64,000 nt of DNA from Parapristionchus giblindavisi. Taxonomy: Eukaryota > Nematoda > Chromadorea > Rhabditida > Diplogasteridae. Within the stretch, counting starts at the first letter, position 1; every line of letters starts with the position of its first letter. The stretch spans positions 1-64,000 of the forward strand of contig CALSFV010000654.1 of the NCBI GenBank assembly GCA_943737045.1, in the 5' to 3' direction. Below the pieces are notes generated by a model. That model saw only the letters and a program-made list of their open reading frames with translations, made no database searches and was not told the origin of the DNA. A program made the position numbers and the translations under genes. This document shows, in pieces, positions 1 through 12,900 of the stretch.

Positions 1-642
1 TATACCACGTGAAAGAGCAAAAAATTCTGAAGAATCTACACTTCAGTTCATGTCAAACTGTAATGCTGTGTTGATTCCACAATGCAAAAAGTACAAAAGT
101 AGCTTTCACTCTGATAAGACCAAAACAATACCTGAAATGAAATTTTTTTCTGCTACACCAGCGTGTCATATACCAAACGAAAGAGCAAAAAATTCTGAGT
201 ATTTTGCACGTTCCCATGTTGAACAACGGCCACTTCAGCCGAATTAACCAATTGAATTATGCTTTTTTGGCAATAAAGAATTCGTGTCAAGTTAATATAT
301 TATCGACTCTTATCGTAGCATATACCACGTGAAAGAGCAAACAATTCTGAATAATCTACACTTCAGTTCATGTCAAACTGTAATGCTGTGTTGATTCCAC
401 AATGCAAAAAGTACAAAAGTAGCTTTCACTCTGATAAGACCAAAACAATACCTGAAATGAAATTTTTTTCTGCTACACCCAGCGTGTCATATACCAAACG
501 AAAGAGCAAAAAATTCTGAGTATTTTGCACGTTCCCATGTTGAACAACGGCCACTTCAGCCGAATTAACCAAATTGAATTATGCTTTTTTGGCAATAAAG
601 AATTCGTGTCAAGTTAATATATTATCGACTCTTATCGTAGCA

Positions 643-964
643 TATACCACGTGAAAGAGCAAAAAATTCTGAATAATCTACACTTCAGTTCATGTCAAAC
701 TGTAATGCTGTGTTGATTCCACAATGCAAAAAGTACAAAAGTAGCTTTCACTCTGATAAGACCAAAACAATACCTGAAATGAAATTTTTTTCTGCTACAC
801 CCAGCGTGTCATATACCAAACGAAAGAGCAAAAAATTCTGAGTATTTTGCACGTTCCCATGTTGAACAACGGCCACTTCAGCCGAATTAACCAAATTGAA
901 TTATGCTTTTTTGGCAATAAAGAATTCGTGTCAAGTTAATATATTATCGACTCTTATCGTAGCA
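643..964 (+). repeat. Representative 322-bp satellite monomer
   Basis: This copy serves as a reference monomer. In order it holds: a CACGTG palindrome (E-box-like, also a PmlI site) about 5 bp in; a 20-bp block gaaagagcaaaaaattctga; a second copy of that block 169 bp later; a T-run (aaattttttt) between the two; and, late in the unit, one GAATTC (EcoRI) site followed by an AT-rich stretch with ttaatatattatcga. AT content is high, with A/T runs of 5-7 bp scattered through it. No long open frame, tRNA-like fold or recognised protein motif is present. The unit start is arbitrary because the array is circularly permutable. Confidence 0.95.
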
Positions 965-2940
965 TATACCACGTGAAAGAGCAAACAATTCTGAATAATC
1001 TACACTTCAGTTCATGTCAAACTGTAATGCTGTGTTGATTCCACAATGCAAAAAGTACAAAAGTAGCTTTCACTCTGATAAGACCAAAACAATACCTGAA
1101 ATGAAATTTTTTTCTGCTACACCCAGCGTGTCATATACCAAACGAAAAGAGCAAAAAATTCTGAGTATTTTGCACGTTCCATGTTGAACAACGGCCACTT
1201 CAGCCGAATTAACCAAATTGAATTATGCTTTTTTGGCAATAAAGAATTCGTGTCAAGTTAATATATTATCGAATCTTATCGTAGCATATACCACGTGAAA
1301 GAGCAAAAAATTCTGAATAATCTACACTTCAGTTCATGTCAAACTGTAATGCTGTGTTGATTCCACAATGCAAAAAGTACAAAAGTAGCTTTCACTCTGA
1401 TAAGACCAAAACAATACCTGAAATGAAATTTTTTTCTGCTACACCCAGCGTGTCATATACCAAACGAAAGAGCAAAAAATCTGAGTATTTTGCACGTTCC
1501 CATGTTGAACAACGGCCACTTCAGCCGAATTAACAAAATTGAATTATGCTTTTTTGGCAATAAAGAATTCGTGTCAAGTTAATATATTATCGAATCTTAT
1601 CGTAGCATATACCACGTGAAAGAGCAAACAATTCTGAATAATCTACACTTCAGTTCATGTCAAGCTGTAATGCTGTGTTGATTCCACAATGCAAACAGTA
1701 CAAAAGTAGCTTTCACTCTGATAAGACCAAAACAATACCTGAAATGAAATTTTTTTCTGCTACACCCAGCGTGTCATATACCAAACGAAAGAGCAAAAAA
1801 TTCTGAGTATTTTGCACGTTCCCATGTTGAACAACGGCCACTTCAGCCGAATTAACCAAATTGAATTATGCTTTTTTGGCAATAAAGAATTCGTGTCAAG
1901 TTAATATATTATCGAATCTTATCGTAGCATATACCACGTGAAAGAGCAAAAAATTCTAAAGAATCTACACTTCAGTTCATGTCAAACTGTAATGCTGTGT
2001 TGATTCCACAATGCAAAAAGTACAAAAGTAGCTTTCACTCTGATAAGACCAAAACAATACCTGAAATGAAATATTTTCTGCTACACCCAGCGTGTCATAT
2101 ACCAAACGAAAGAGCAAAAAATTCTGAGTATTTTGCACGTTCCCATGTTGAACAACGGCCACTTCAGCCGAATTAACCAAATTGAATTATGCTTTTTTGG
2201 CAATAAAGAATTCGTGTCAAGTTAATATATTATCGACTCTTATCGTAGCATATACCACGTGAAAGAGCAAACAATTCTGAATAATCTACACTTCAGTTCA
2301 TGTAAAACTGTAATGCTGTGTTGATTCCACAATGCAAAAAGTACAAAAGTAGCTTTCACTCTGATAAGACCAAAACAATACCTGAAATGAAATTTTTTTC
2401 TGCTACACCCAGCGTGTCATATACCAAACGAAAGAGCAAAAAATTCTGAGTATTTTGCACGTTCCCATGTTGAACAACGGCCACTTCAGCCGAATTAACC
2501 AAATTGAATTATGCTTTTTTGGCAATAAAGAATTCGTGTCAAGTTAATATATTATCGAATCTTATCGTAGCATATACCACGTGAAAGAGCAAAAAATTCT
2601 GAAGAATCTACACTTCAGTTCATGTCAAACTGTAATGCTGTGTTGATTCCACAATGCAAAAAGTACAAAAGTAGCTTTCACTCTGATAAGACCAAAACAA
2701 TACTGAAATGAAATATTTTCTGCTACACCCAGCGTGTCATATACCAAACGAAAGAGCAAAAAATTCTGAGTATTTTGCACGTTCCCATGTTGAACAACGG
2801 CCACTTCAGCCGAATTAACCAAATTGAATTATGCTTTTTTTGGCAATAAAGAATTCGTGTCAAGTTAATATATTATCGACTCTTATCGTAGCATATACCA
2901 CGTGAAAGAGCAAACAATTCTGAATAATCTACACTTCAGT

Positions 2941-5900
2941 TCATGTAAAAACTGTAATGCTGTGTTGATTCCACAATGCAAAAAGTACAAAAGTAGCTTT
3001 CACTCTGATAAGACCAAAACAATACCTGAAATGAAATTTTTTTCTGCTACACCCAGGCGTGTCATATACCAAACGAAAGAGCAAAAAATTCTGAGTATTT
3101 TGCACGTTCCCATGTTGAACAACGGCCACTTCAGCCGAATTAACCAAATTGAATTATGCTTTTTTGGCAATAAAGAATTCGTGTCAAGTAAATATATTAT
3201 CGAATCTTATCGTAGCATATACCACGTGAAAGAGCAAAAAATTCTGAAGAATCTACACTTCAGTTCATGTCAAACTGTAATGCTGTGTTGATTCCACAAT
3301 GCAAAAAGTACAAAAGTAGCTTTCACTCTGATAAGACCAAAACAATACCTGAAATGAAATTTTTTTCTGCTACACCCAGCGTGTCATATACCAAACGAAA
3401 GGGCAAAAAATTCTGAGTATTTTGCACGTTCCCATGTTGAACAACGGCCACTTCAGCCGAATTAACCAAATTGAATTATGCTTTTTTGGCAATAAAGAAT
3501 TCGTGTCAAGTTAATATATTATCGACTCTTATCGTATCATATACCACGTGAAAGAGCAAAAAATTCTGAATAATCTACAGTTCAGTTCATGTCAAACTGT
3601 AATGCTGTGTTGATTCCACAATGCAAAAAGTACAAAAGTAGCTTTCACTCTGATAAGACCAAAACAATTCCTGAAATGAAATTTTTTTCTGCTACACCCA
3701 GCGTGTCATATACCAAACGAAAGAGCAAAAAATTCTGAGTATTTTGCACGTTCCCATGTTGAACAACGGCCACTTCAGCCGAATTAACCAAATTGAATTA
3801 TGCTTTTTTGGCATAAAGAATTCGTGTCAAGTTAATATATTATCGACTCTTATCGTAGCATATACCACGTGAAAGAGCAAAAAAATTCTGAATAATCTAC
3901 AGTTCAGTTCATGTCAAACTGTAATGCTGTGTTGATTCCACAATGCAAAAAGTACAAAAGTAGCTTTCACTCTGATAAGACCAAAACAATACCTGAAATG
4001 AATTTTTTTTCTGCTACACCCAGCGTGTCATATACCAAACGAAAGAGCAAAAAATTCTGAGTATTTTGCACGTTCCCATGTTGAACAACGGCCACTTCAG
4101 CCGAATTAACCAAATTGAATTATGCTTTTTTGGCAAATAAAGAATTCGTGTCAAGTTAATATATTATCGACTCTTATCGTAGCATATACCACGTGAAAGA
4201 GCAAAAAATTCTGAATAATCTACACTTCAGTTCATGTCAAACTGTAATGCTGTGTTGATTCCACAATGCAAAAAGTACAAAAGTAGCTTTCACTCTGATA
4301 AGACCAAAACAATACCTGAAATGAAATTTTTTTCTGCTACACCCAGCGTGTCATATACCAAACGAAAGAGCAAAAAATTCTGAGTATTTTGCACGTTCCC
4401 ATGTTGAACAACGGCCACTTCAGCCGAATTAACAAAATTGAATTATGCTTTTTTTGGCAATAAAGAATTCGTGTCAAGTTAATATATTATCGACTCTTAT
4501 CGTAGCATATACCACGTGAAAGAGCAAAAAATTCTGAATAATCTACACTTCAGTTCATGTCAAACTGTAATGCTGTGTTGATTCCACAATGCAAAAAGTA
4601 CAAAAGTAGCTTTCACTCTGATAAGACCAAAACAATACCTGAAATGAAATATTTTCTGCTACACCCAGCGTGTCATATACCAAACGAAAGAGCAAAAAAT
4701 TCTGAGTATTTTGCACGTTCCCATGTTGAACAACGGCCACTTCAGCCGAATTAACCAAATTGAATTATGCTTTTTTGGCAATAAAGAATTCGTGTCAAGT
4801 TAATATATTATCGAATCTTATCGTAGCATATACCACGTGAAAGAGCAAAAAATTCTGAATAATCTACACTTTAGTTCATGTCAAACTGTAATGCTGTGTT
4901 GATTCCACAATGCAAAAAGTACAAAAGTAGCTTTCACTCTGATAAGACCAAAACAATACCTGAAATGAAATTTTTTTCTGCTACACCCAGCGTGTCATAT
5001 ACCAAACGAAAGAGCAAAAAATTCTGAGTATTTTGCACGTTCCCATGTTGAACAACGGCCACTTCAGCCGAATTAACCAAATTGAATTATGCTTTTTTGG
5101 CAATAAAGAATTCGTGTCAAGTTAATATATTATCGAATCTTATCGTAGCATATACCACGTGAAAGAGCAAAAAATTCTGAAGAATCTACACTTCAGTTCA
5201 TGTCAAACTGTAATGCTGTGTTGATTCCACAATGCAAAAAGTACAAAAGTAGCTTTCACTCTGATAAGACCAAAACAATACCTGAAATGAAATTTTTTTC
5301 TGCTACACCCAGCGTGTCATATACCAAACGAAAGGGCAAAAAATTCTGAGTATTTTGCACGTTCCCATGTTGAACAACGGCCACTTCAGCCGAATTAACC
5401 AAATTGAATTATGCTTTTTTGGCAATAAAGAATTCGTGTCAAGTTAATATATTATCGGACTCTTATCGTATCATATACCACGTGAAAGAGCAAAAAATTC
5501 TGAATAATCTACAGTTCAGTTCATGTCAAACTGTAATGCTGTGTTGATTCCACAATGCAAAAAGTACAAAAGTAGCTTTCACTCTGATAAGACCAAAACA
5601 ATTCCTGAAATGAAATTTTTTTCTGCTACACCCAGCGTGTCATATACCAAACGAAAGAGCAAAAAATTCTGAGTATTTTGCACGTTCCCATGTTGAACAA
5701 CGGCCACTTCAGCCGAATTAACCAAATTGAATTATGCTTTTTTGGCAATAAAGAATTCGTGTCAAGTTAATATATTATCGACTCTTATCGTAGCATATAC
5801 CACGTGAAAGAGCAAAAAAATTCTGAATAATCTACAGTTCAGTTCATGTCAAACTGTAATGCTGTGTTGATTCCACAATGCAAAAAGTACAAAAGTAGCT

Positions 5901-6801
5901 TTCACTCTGATAAGACCAAAACAATACCTGAAATGAATTTTTTTTCTGCTACACCCAGCGTGTCATATACCAAACGAAAGAGCAAAAAATTCTGAGTATT
6001 TTGCACGTTCCCATGTTGAACAACGGCCACTTCAGCCGAATTAACCAAATTGAATTATGCTTTTTTGGCAATAAAGAATTCGTGTCAAGTTAATATATTA
6101 TCGACTCTTATCGTAGCATATACCACGTGAAAGAGCAAAAAATTCTGAATAATCTACACTTCAGTTCATGTCAAACTGTAATGCTGTGTTGACTCCACAA
6201 TGCAAAAAGTACAAAAGTAGCTTTCACTCTGATAAGACCAAAACAATACCTGAAATGAAATTTTTTTCTGCTACACCCAGCGTGTCATATACCAAACGAA
6301 AGAGCAAAAAATTCTGAGTATTTTGCACGTTCCCATGTTGAACAACGGCCACTTCAGCCGAATTAACAAAATTGAATTATGCTTTTTTGGCAATAAAGAA
6401 TTCGTGTCAAGTTAATATATTATCGACTCTTATCGTAGCATATACCACGTGAAAGAGCAAAAAATTCTGAATAATCTACACTTCAGTTCATGTCAAACTG
6501 TAATGCTGTGTTGATTCCACAATGCAAAAAGTACAAAAGTAGCTTTCACTCTGATAAGACCAAAACAATACCTGAAATGAAATATTTTCTGCTACACCCA
6601 GCGTGTCATATACCAAACGAAAGAGCAAAAAATTCTGAGTATTTTGCACGTTCCCATGTTGAACAACGGCCACTTCAGCCGAATTAACCAAATTGAATTA
6701 TGCTTTTTTGGCAATAAAGAATTCGTGTCAAGTTAATATATTATCGAATCTTATCGTAGCATATACCACGTGAAAGAGCAAAAAATTCTGAATAATCTAC
6801 A
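2941..6801 (+). repeat. Two tandem 6-monomer higher-order repeats (left arm)
   Basis: The marker ctttagttc occurs at 4869 and 6802, 1933 bp apart (six monomers plus one inserted base at about 5457). Between the markers the same series of variant monomers appears twice: ctacagttcag (about 3577 and 3890, then 5508 and 5836), a 7-A run in gcaaaaaaattctg, and gaaagggc (about 3399 and 5332). This is the mirror image of 24331-28190 in the other arm. Confidence 0.8.
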
Positions 6802-6998
6802 CTTTAGTTCATGTCAAACTGTAATGCTGTGTTGATTCCACAATGCAAAAAGTACAAAAGTAGCTTTCACTCTGATAAGACCAAAACAATACCTGAAATG
6901 AAATTTTTTTCTGCTACACCCAGCGTGTCATATACCAAACGAAAGAGCAAAAAATTCTGAGTATTTTGCACGTTCCCATGTTGAACAACGGCCCACTT

Positions 6999-9900
6999 CA
7001 GCCGAATTAACCAAATTGAATTATGCTTTTTTGGCAATAAAGAATTCGTGTCAAGTTAATATATTATCGAATCTTATCGTAGCATATACCACGTGAAAGA
7101 GCAAAAAATTCTGAATAATCTACACTTCAGTTCATGTCAAACTGTAATGCTGTGTTGATTCCACAATGCAAAAAGTACAAAAGTAGCTTTCACTCTGATA
7201 AGACCAAAACAATACCTGAAATGAAATTTTTTTCTGCTACACCCAGCGTGTCATATACCAAACGAAAGAGCAAAAAATTCTGAGTATTTTGCACGTTCCC
7301 ATGTTGAACAACGGCCACTTCAGCCGAATTAACCAAATTGAATTATGCTTTTTTGGCAATAAAGAATTCGTGTCAAGTTAATATATTATCGAATCTTATC
7401 GTAGCATATACCACGTGAAAGAGCAAAAAATTCTGAATAATCTACACTTCAGTTCATGTCAAACTGTAATGCTGTGTTGATTCCACAATGCAAAAAGTAC
7501 AAAAGTAGCTTTCACTCTGATAAGACCAAAACAATACCTGAAATGAAATTTTTTTCTGCTACACCCAGGCGTGTCATATACCAAACGAAAGAGCAAAAAA
7601 TTCTGAGTATTTTGCACGTTCCCATGTTGAACAACGGCCACTTCAGCCGAATTAACCAAATTGAATTATGCTTTTTTGGCAATAAAGAATTCGTGTCAAG
7701 TTAATATATTATCGAATCTTATCGTAGGCATATACCACGTGGAAAGAGCAAAAAATTCTGAATAATCTACACTTCAGTTCATGTCAAACTGTAATGCTGT
7801 GTTGATTCCACAATGCAAAAAGTACAAAAGTAGCTTTCACTCTGATAAGACCAAAACAATACCTGAAATGAAATTTTTTTTCTGCTACACCCAGCGTGTC
7901 ATATACCAAACGAAAGAGCAAAAAATTCTGAGTATTTTGCACGTTCCCATGTTGAACAACGGCCACTTCAGCCGAATTAACCAAATTGAATTATGCTTTT
8001 TTTGGCAATAAAGAATTCGTGTCAAGTTAATATATTATCGACTCTTATCGTAGCATATACCACGTGAAAGAGCAAACAATTCTGAATAATCTACACTTCA
8101 GTTCATGTCAAACTGTAATGCTGTGTTGATTCCACAATGCAAAAAGTACAAAAGTAGCTTTCACTCTGATAAGACCAAAACAATACCTGAAAATGAATTT
8201 TTTTCTGCTACACCCAGCGTGTCATATACCAAACGAAAGAGCAAAAAATTCTGAGTATTTTGCACGTTCCCATGTTGAACAACGGCCACTTCAGCCGAAT
8301 TAACAAATTGAATTATGCTTTTTTGGCAATAAAGAATTCGTGTCAAGTTAATATATTATCGACTCTTATCGTAGCATATACCACGTGAAAGAGCAAAAAA
8401 TTCTGAATAATCTACACTTCAGTTCATGTCAAACTGTAATGCTGTGTTGATTCCACAATGCAAAAAGTACAAAAGTAGCTTTCACTCTGATAAGACCAAA
8501 ACAATACCTGAAATAAAATTTTTTTCTGCTACACCCAGCGTGTCATATACCAAACGAAAGAGCAAAAAATTCTGAGTATTTTGCACGTTCCCATGTTGAA
8601 CAACGGCCACTTCAGCCGAATTAACAATATTGAATTATGCTTTTTTGGCAATAAAGAATTCGTGTCAAGTTAATATATTATCGAATCTTATCGTAGCACA
8701 TACCACGTGAAAGAGCAAAAAATTCTGAATAATCTACACTTCAGTTCATGTCAAACTGTAATGCTGTGTTGATTCCACAATGCAAAAAGTACAAAAAGTA
8801 GCTTTCACTCTGATAAGACCAAAACAATACCTGAAATGAAATTTTTTTCTGCTACACCCAGCGTGTCATATACCAAACGAAAGAGCAAAAAATTCTGAGT
8901 ATTTTGCACGTTCCCATGTTGAACAACGGCCACTTCAGCCGAATTAACCAAATTGAATTATGCTTTTTTGGCAATAAAGAATTCGTGTCAAGTTAATATA
9001 TTATCGAATCTTATCGTAGCATATACCACGTGAAAGAGCAAAAAATTCTGAATAATCTACACTTCAGTTCATGTCAAACTGTAATGCTGTGTTGATTCCA
9101 CAATGCAAAAAGTACAAAAGTAGCTTTCACTCTGATAAGACCAAAACAATACCTGAAATGAAATTTTTTTCTGCTACACCCAGCGTGTCATATACCAAAC
9201 GAAAGAGCAAAAAATTCTGAGTATTTTGCACGTTCCCATGTTGAACAACGGCCACTTCAGCCGAATTAACCAAATTGAATTATGCTTTTTTGGCAATAAA
9301 GAATTCGTGTCAAGTTAATATATTATCGACTCTTATCGTAGCATATACCACGTGAAAGAGCAAAAAATTCTGAATAATCTACACTTCAGTTCATGTCAAG
9401 CTGTAATGCTGTGTTGATTCCACAATGCAAAAAGTACAAAAGTAGCTTTCACTCTGATAAGACCAAAACAATACCTGAAATGAAATTTTTTTCTGCTACA
9501 CCCAGCGTGTCATATACCAAACGAAAGAGCAAAAAATTCTGAGTATTTTGCACGTCCCCATGTTGAACAACGGCCACTTCAGCCGAATTAACCAATTGAA
9601 TTATGCTTTTTTGGCAATAAAGAATTCGTGTCAAGTTAATATATTATCGAATCTTATCGTAGCATATACCACGTGAAAGAGCAAAAAATTCTGAATAATC
9701 TACACTTCAGTTCATGTCAAACTGTAATGCTGTTGTTGATTCCACAATGCAAAAAGTACAAAAGTAGCTTTCACTCTGATAAGACCAAAACAATACCTGA
9801 AATGAAATTTTTTTCTGCTACACCCCAGCGTGTCATATACCAAACGAAAGAGCAAAAAATTCTGAGTATTTTGCACGTTCCCATGTTGAACAACGGCCAC

Positions 9901-12900
9901 TTCAGCCGAATAACCAAATTGAATTATGCTTTTTGGCAATAAAGAATTCGTGTCAAGTTAATATATTATCGACTCTTATCGTAGCATATACCACGTGAAA
10001 GAGCAAAAAATTCTGAATAATCTACACTTCAGTTCATGTCAAGCTGTAATGCTGTGTTGATTCCACAATGCAAAAGTACAAAAGTAGCTTTCACTCTGAT
10101 AAGACCAAAACAATACCTGAAATGAAATTTTTTTCTGCTACACCCAGCGTGTCATATACCAAACGAAAGAGCAAAAAATTCTGAGTATTTTGCACGTCCC
10201 CATGTTGAACAACGGCCACTTCAGCCGAATTAACCCAAATTGAATTATGCTTTTTTTGGCAATAAAGAATTCGTGTCAAGTTAATATATTATCGAATCTT
10301 ATCGTAGCATATACCACGTGAAAGAGCAAAAAATTCTGAATAATCTACACTTCAGTTCATGTCAAACTGTAATGCTGTGTTGATTCCACCAATGCAAAAA
10401 GTACAAAAGTAGCTTTCACTCTGATAAGACCAAAACAATACCTGAAATGAAATTTTTTTCTGCTACACCCAGCGTGTCATATACCAAACGAAAGAGCAAA
10501 AAATTCTGAGTATTTTGCACGTTCCAATGATTGAACAACGGCCACTTCAGCCGAATTAACCAAATTGAATTATGCTTTTTTGGCAATAAAGAATTCGTGT
10601 CAAGTTAATATATTATCGACTCTTATCGTAGCATATACCACGTGAAAGAGCAAACAATTCTGAATAATCTACACTTCAGTTCATGTCAAACTGTAATGCT
10701 GTGTTTTGATTCCACAATGCAAAAAGTACAAAAGTAGCTTTCACTGATAAGACCAAAACAATACCTGAAATGAAATTTTTTTCTGCTACACCCAGCGTGT
10801 CATATACCAAACGAAAGAGCAAAAAATTCTGAGTATTTTGCACGTTCCCATGTTGAACAACGGCCACTTCAGCCGAATTAACCAAATTGAATTATGCTTT
10901 TTTGGCAATAAAGAATTCGTGTCAAGTTAATATATTATCGAATCTTATCGTAGCATATACCACGTGAAAGAGCAAAAAATTCTGAAGAATCTACACTTCA
11001 GTTCATGTCAAACTGTAATGCTGTGTTGATTCCACAATGCAAAAAAGTACAAAAGTAGCTTTCACTCTGATAAGACCAAAACAATACCTGAAATGAAATA
11101 TTTTCTGCTACACCCAGCGTGTCATATACCAAACGAAAGAGCAAAAAATTCTGAGTATTTTGCACGTTCCCATGTTGAACAACGGCCACTTCAGCCGAAT
11201 TAACCAAATTGAATTATGCCTTTTTTGGCAATAAAGAATTCGTGTCAAGTTAATATATTATCGAATCTTATCGTAGCATATACCACGTGAAAGAGCAAAA
11301 ATTCTGAATAATCTACACTTCAGTTCATGTCAAACTGTAATGCTGTGTTGATTCCACAATGCAAAAAGTACAAAAGTAGCTTTCACTCTGATAAGACCAA
11401 AACAATACCTGAAATGAAATTTTTTTTCTGCTACACCCAGCGTGTCATATACCAAACGAAAGAGCAAAAAATTCTGAGTATTTTTGCACGTTCCCATGTT
11501 GAACAACGGCCACTTCAGCCGAATTAACCAAATTGAATTATGCTTTTTTGGCAATAAAGAATTCGTGTCAAGTTAATATATTATCGACTCTTATCGTAGC
11601 ATATACCACGTGAAAGAGCAAAAAATTCTGAATAATCTACACTTCAGTTCATGTCAAGCTGTAATGCTGTGGTTGATTCCACAATGCAAAAAGTACAAAA
11701 GTAGCTTTCACTCTGATAAGACCCAAAAACAATACCTGAAATGAAATTTTTTTCTGCTACACCCAGCGTGTCATATACCAAACGAAAGAGCAAAAAATTT
11801 CTGAGTATTTTGCACGTTCCAATGTTGAACAACGGCCACTTCAGCCGAATTAACCAATTGAATTATGCTTTTTTTGGCAATAAAGAATTCGTGTCAAGTT
11901 AATATATTATCGACTCTTATCGTAGCATATACCACGTGAAAGAGCAAACAATTCTGAATAATCTACACTTCAGTTCATGTCAAACTGTAATGCTGTTGTT
12001 GATTCCACAATGCAAAAAGTACAAAAGTAGCTTTCACTGATAAGACCAAAACAATACCTGAAATGAAATTTTTTTCTGCTACACCCAGCGTGTCATATAC
12101 CAAACGAAAAGAGCAAAAATTCTGAGTATTTTGCACGTTCCCATGTTGAACAACGGCCACTTCAGCCGAATTAACCAAATTGAATTATGCTTTTTTGGCA
12201 ATAAAGAATTCGTGTCAAGTTAATATATTATCGAATCTTATCGTAGCATATACCACGTGAAAGAGCAAAAAATTCTGAATAATCTACACTTCAGTTCATG
12301 TCAAACTGTAATGCTGTGTTGATTCCACAATGCAAAAAGTACAAAAGTAGCTTTCACTCTGATAAGACCAAAACAATACCTGAAATGAAATTTTTTTCTG
12401 CTACACCCAGCCGTGTCATATACCAAACGAAAGAGCAAAAAATTCTGAGTATTTTGCACGTTCCCATGTTGAACAACGGCCACTTCAGCCGAATTAACCA
12501 AATTGAATTATGCTTTTTTGGCAATAAAGAATTCGTGTCAAGTTAATATATTATCGACTCTTATCGTAGCATATACCACGTGAAAGAGCAAACAATTCTG
12601 ATAATCTACACTTCAGTTCATGTCAAACTGTAATGCTGTGTTGATTCCACAATGCAAAAAGTACAAAAGTAGCTTTCACTCTGATAAGACCAAAACAATA
12701 CCTGAAATGAAATTTTTTTTCTGCTACACCCAGCGTGTCATATACCAAACGAAGAGCAAAAAATTCTGAGTATTTGCACGTTCCAATGTTAGAACAACGG
12801 CCACTTCAGCCGAATTAACCAAATTGAATTATGCTTTTTTGGCAATAAGAATTCGTGTCAAGTTAATATATTATCGACTCTTATCGTAGCATATACCACG

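Noticed and set aside
643..964. CENP-B box in the monomer (around ttcgtttggtatatg on the minus-orientation strand)
   Set aside because: Only the TTCG start resembles the box; the required A and CGGG positions do not match.
2902..3291. A 129-codon frame spanning more than one monomer
   Set aside because: It exists only because single-base indels in this part of the array join frames from adjacent copies; the mirror copy in the other arm lacks it. It is read noise or chance.
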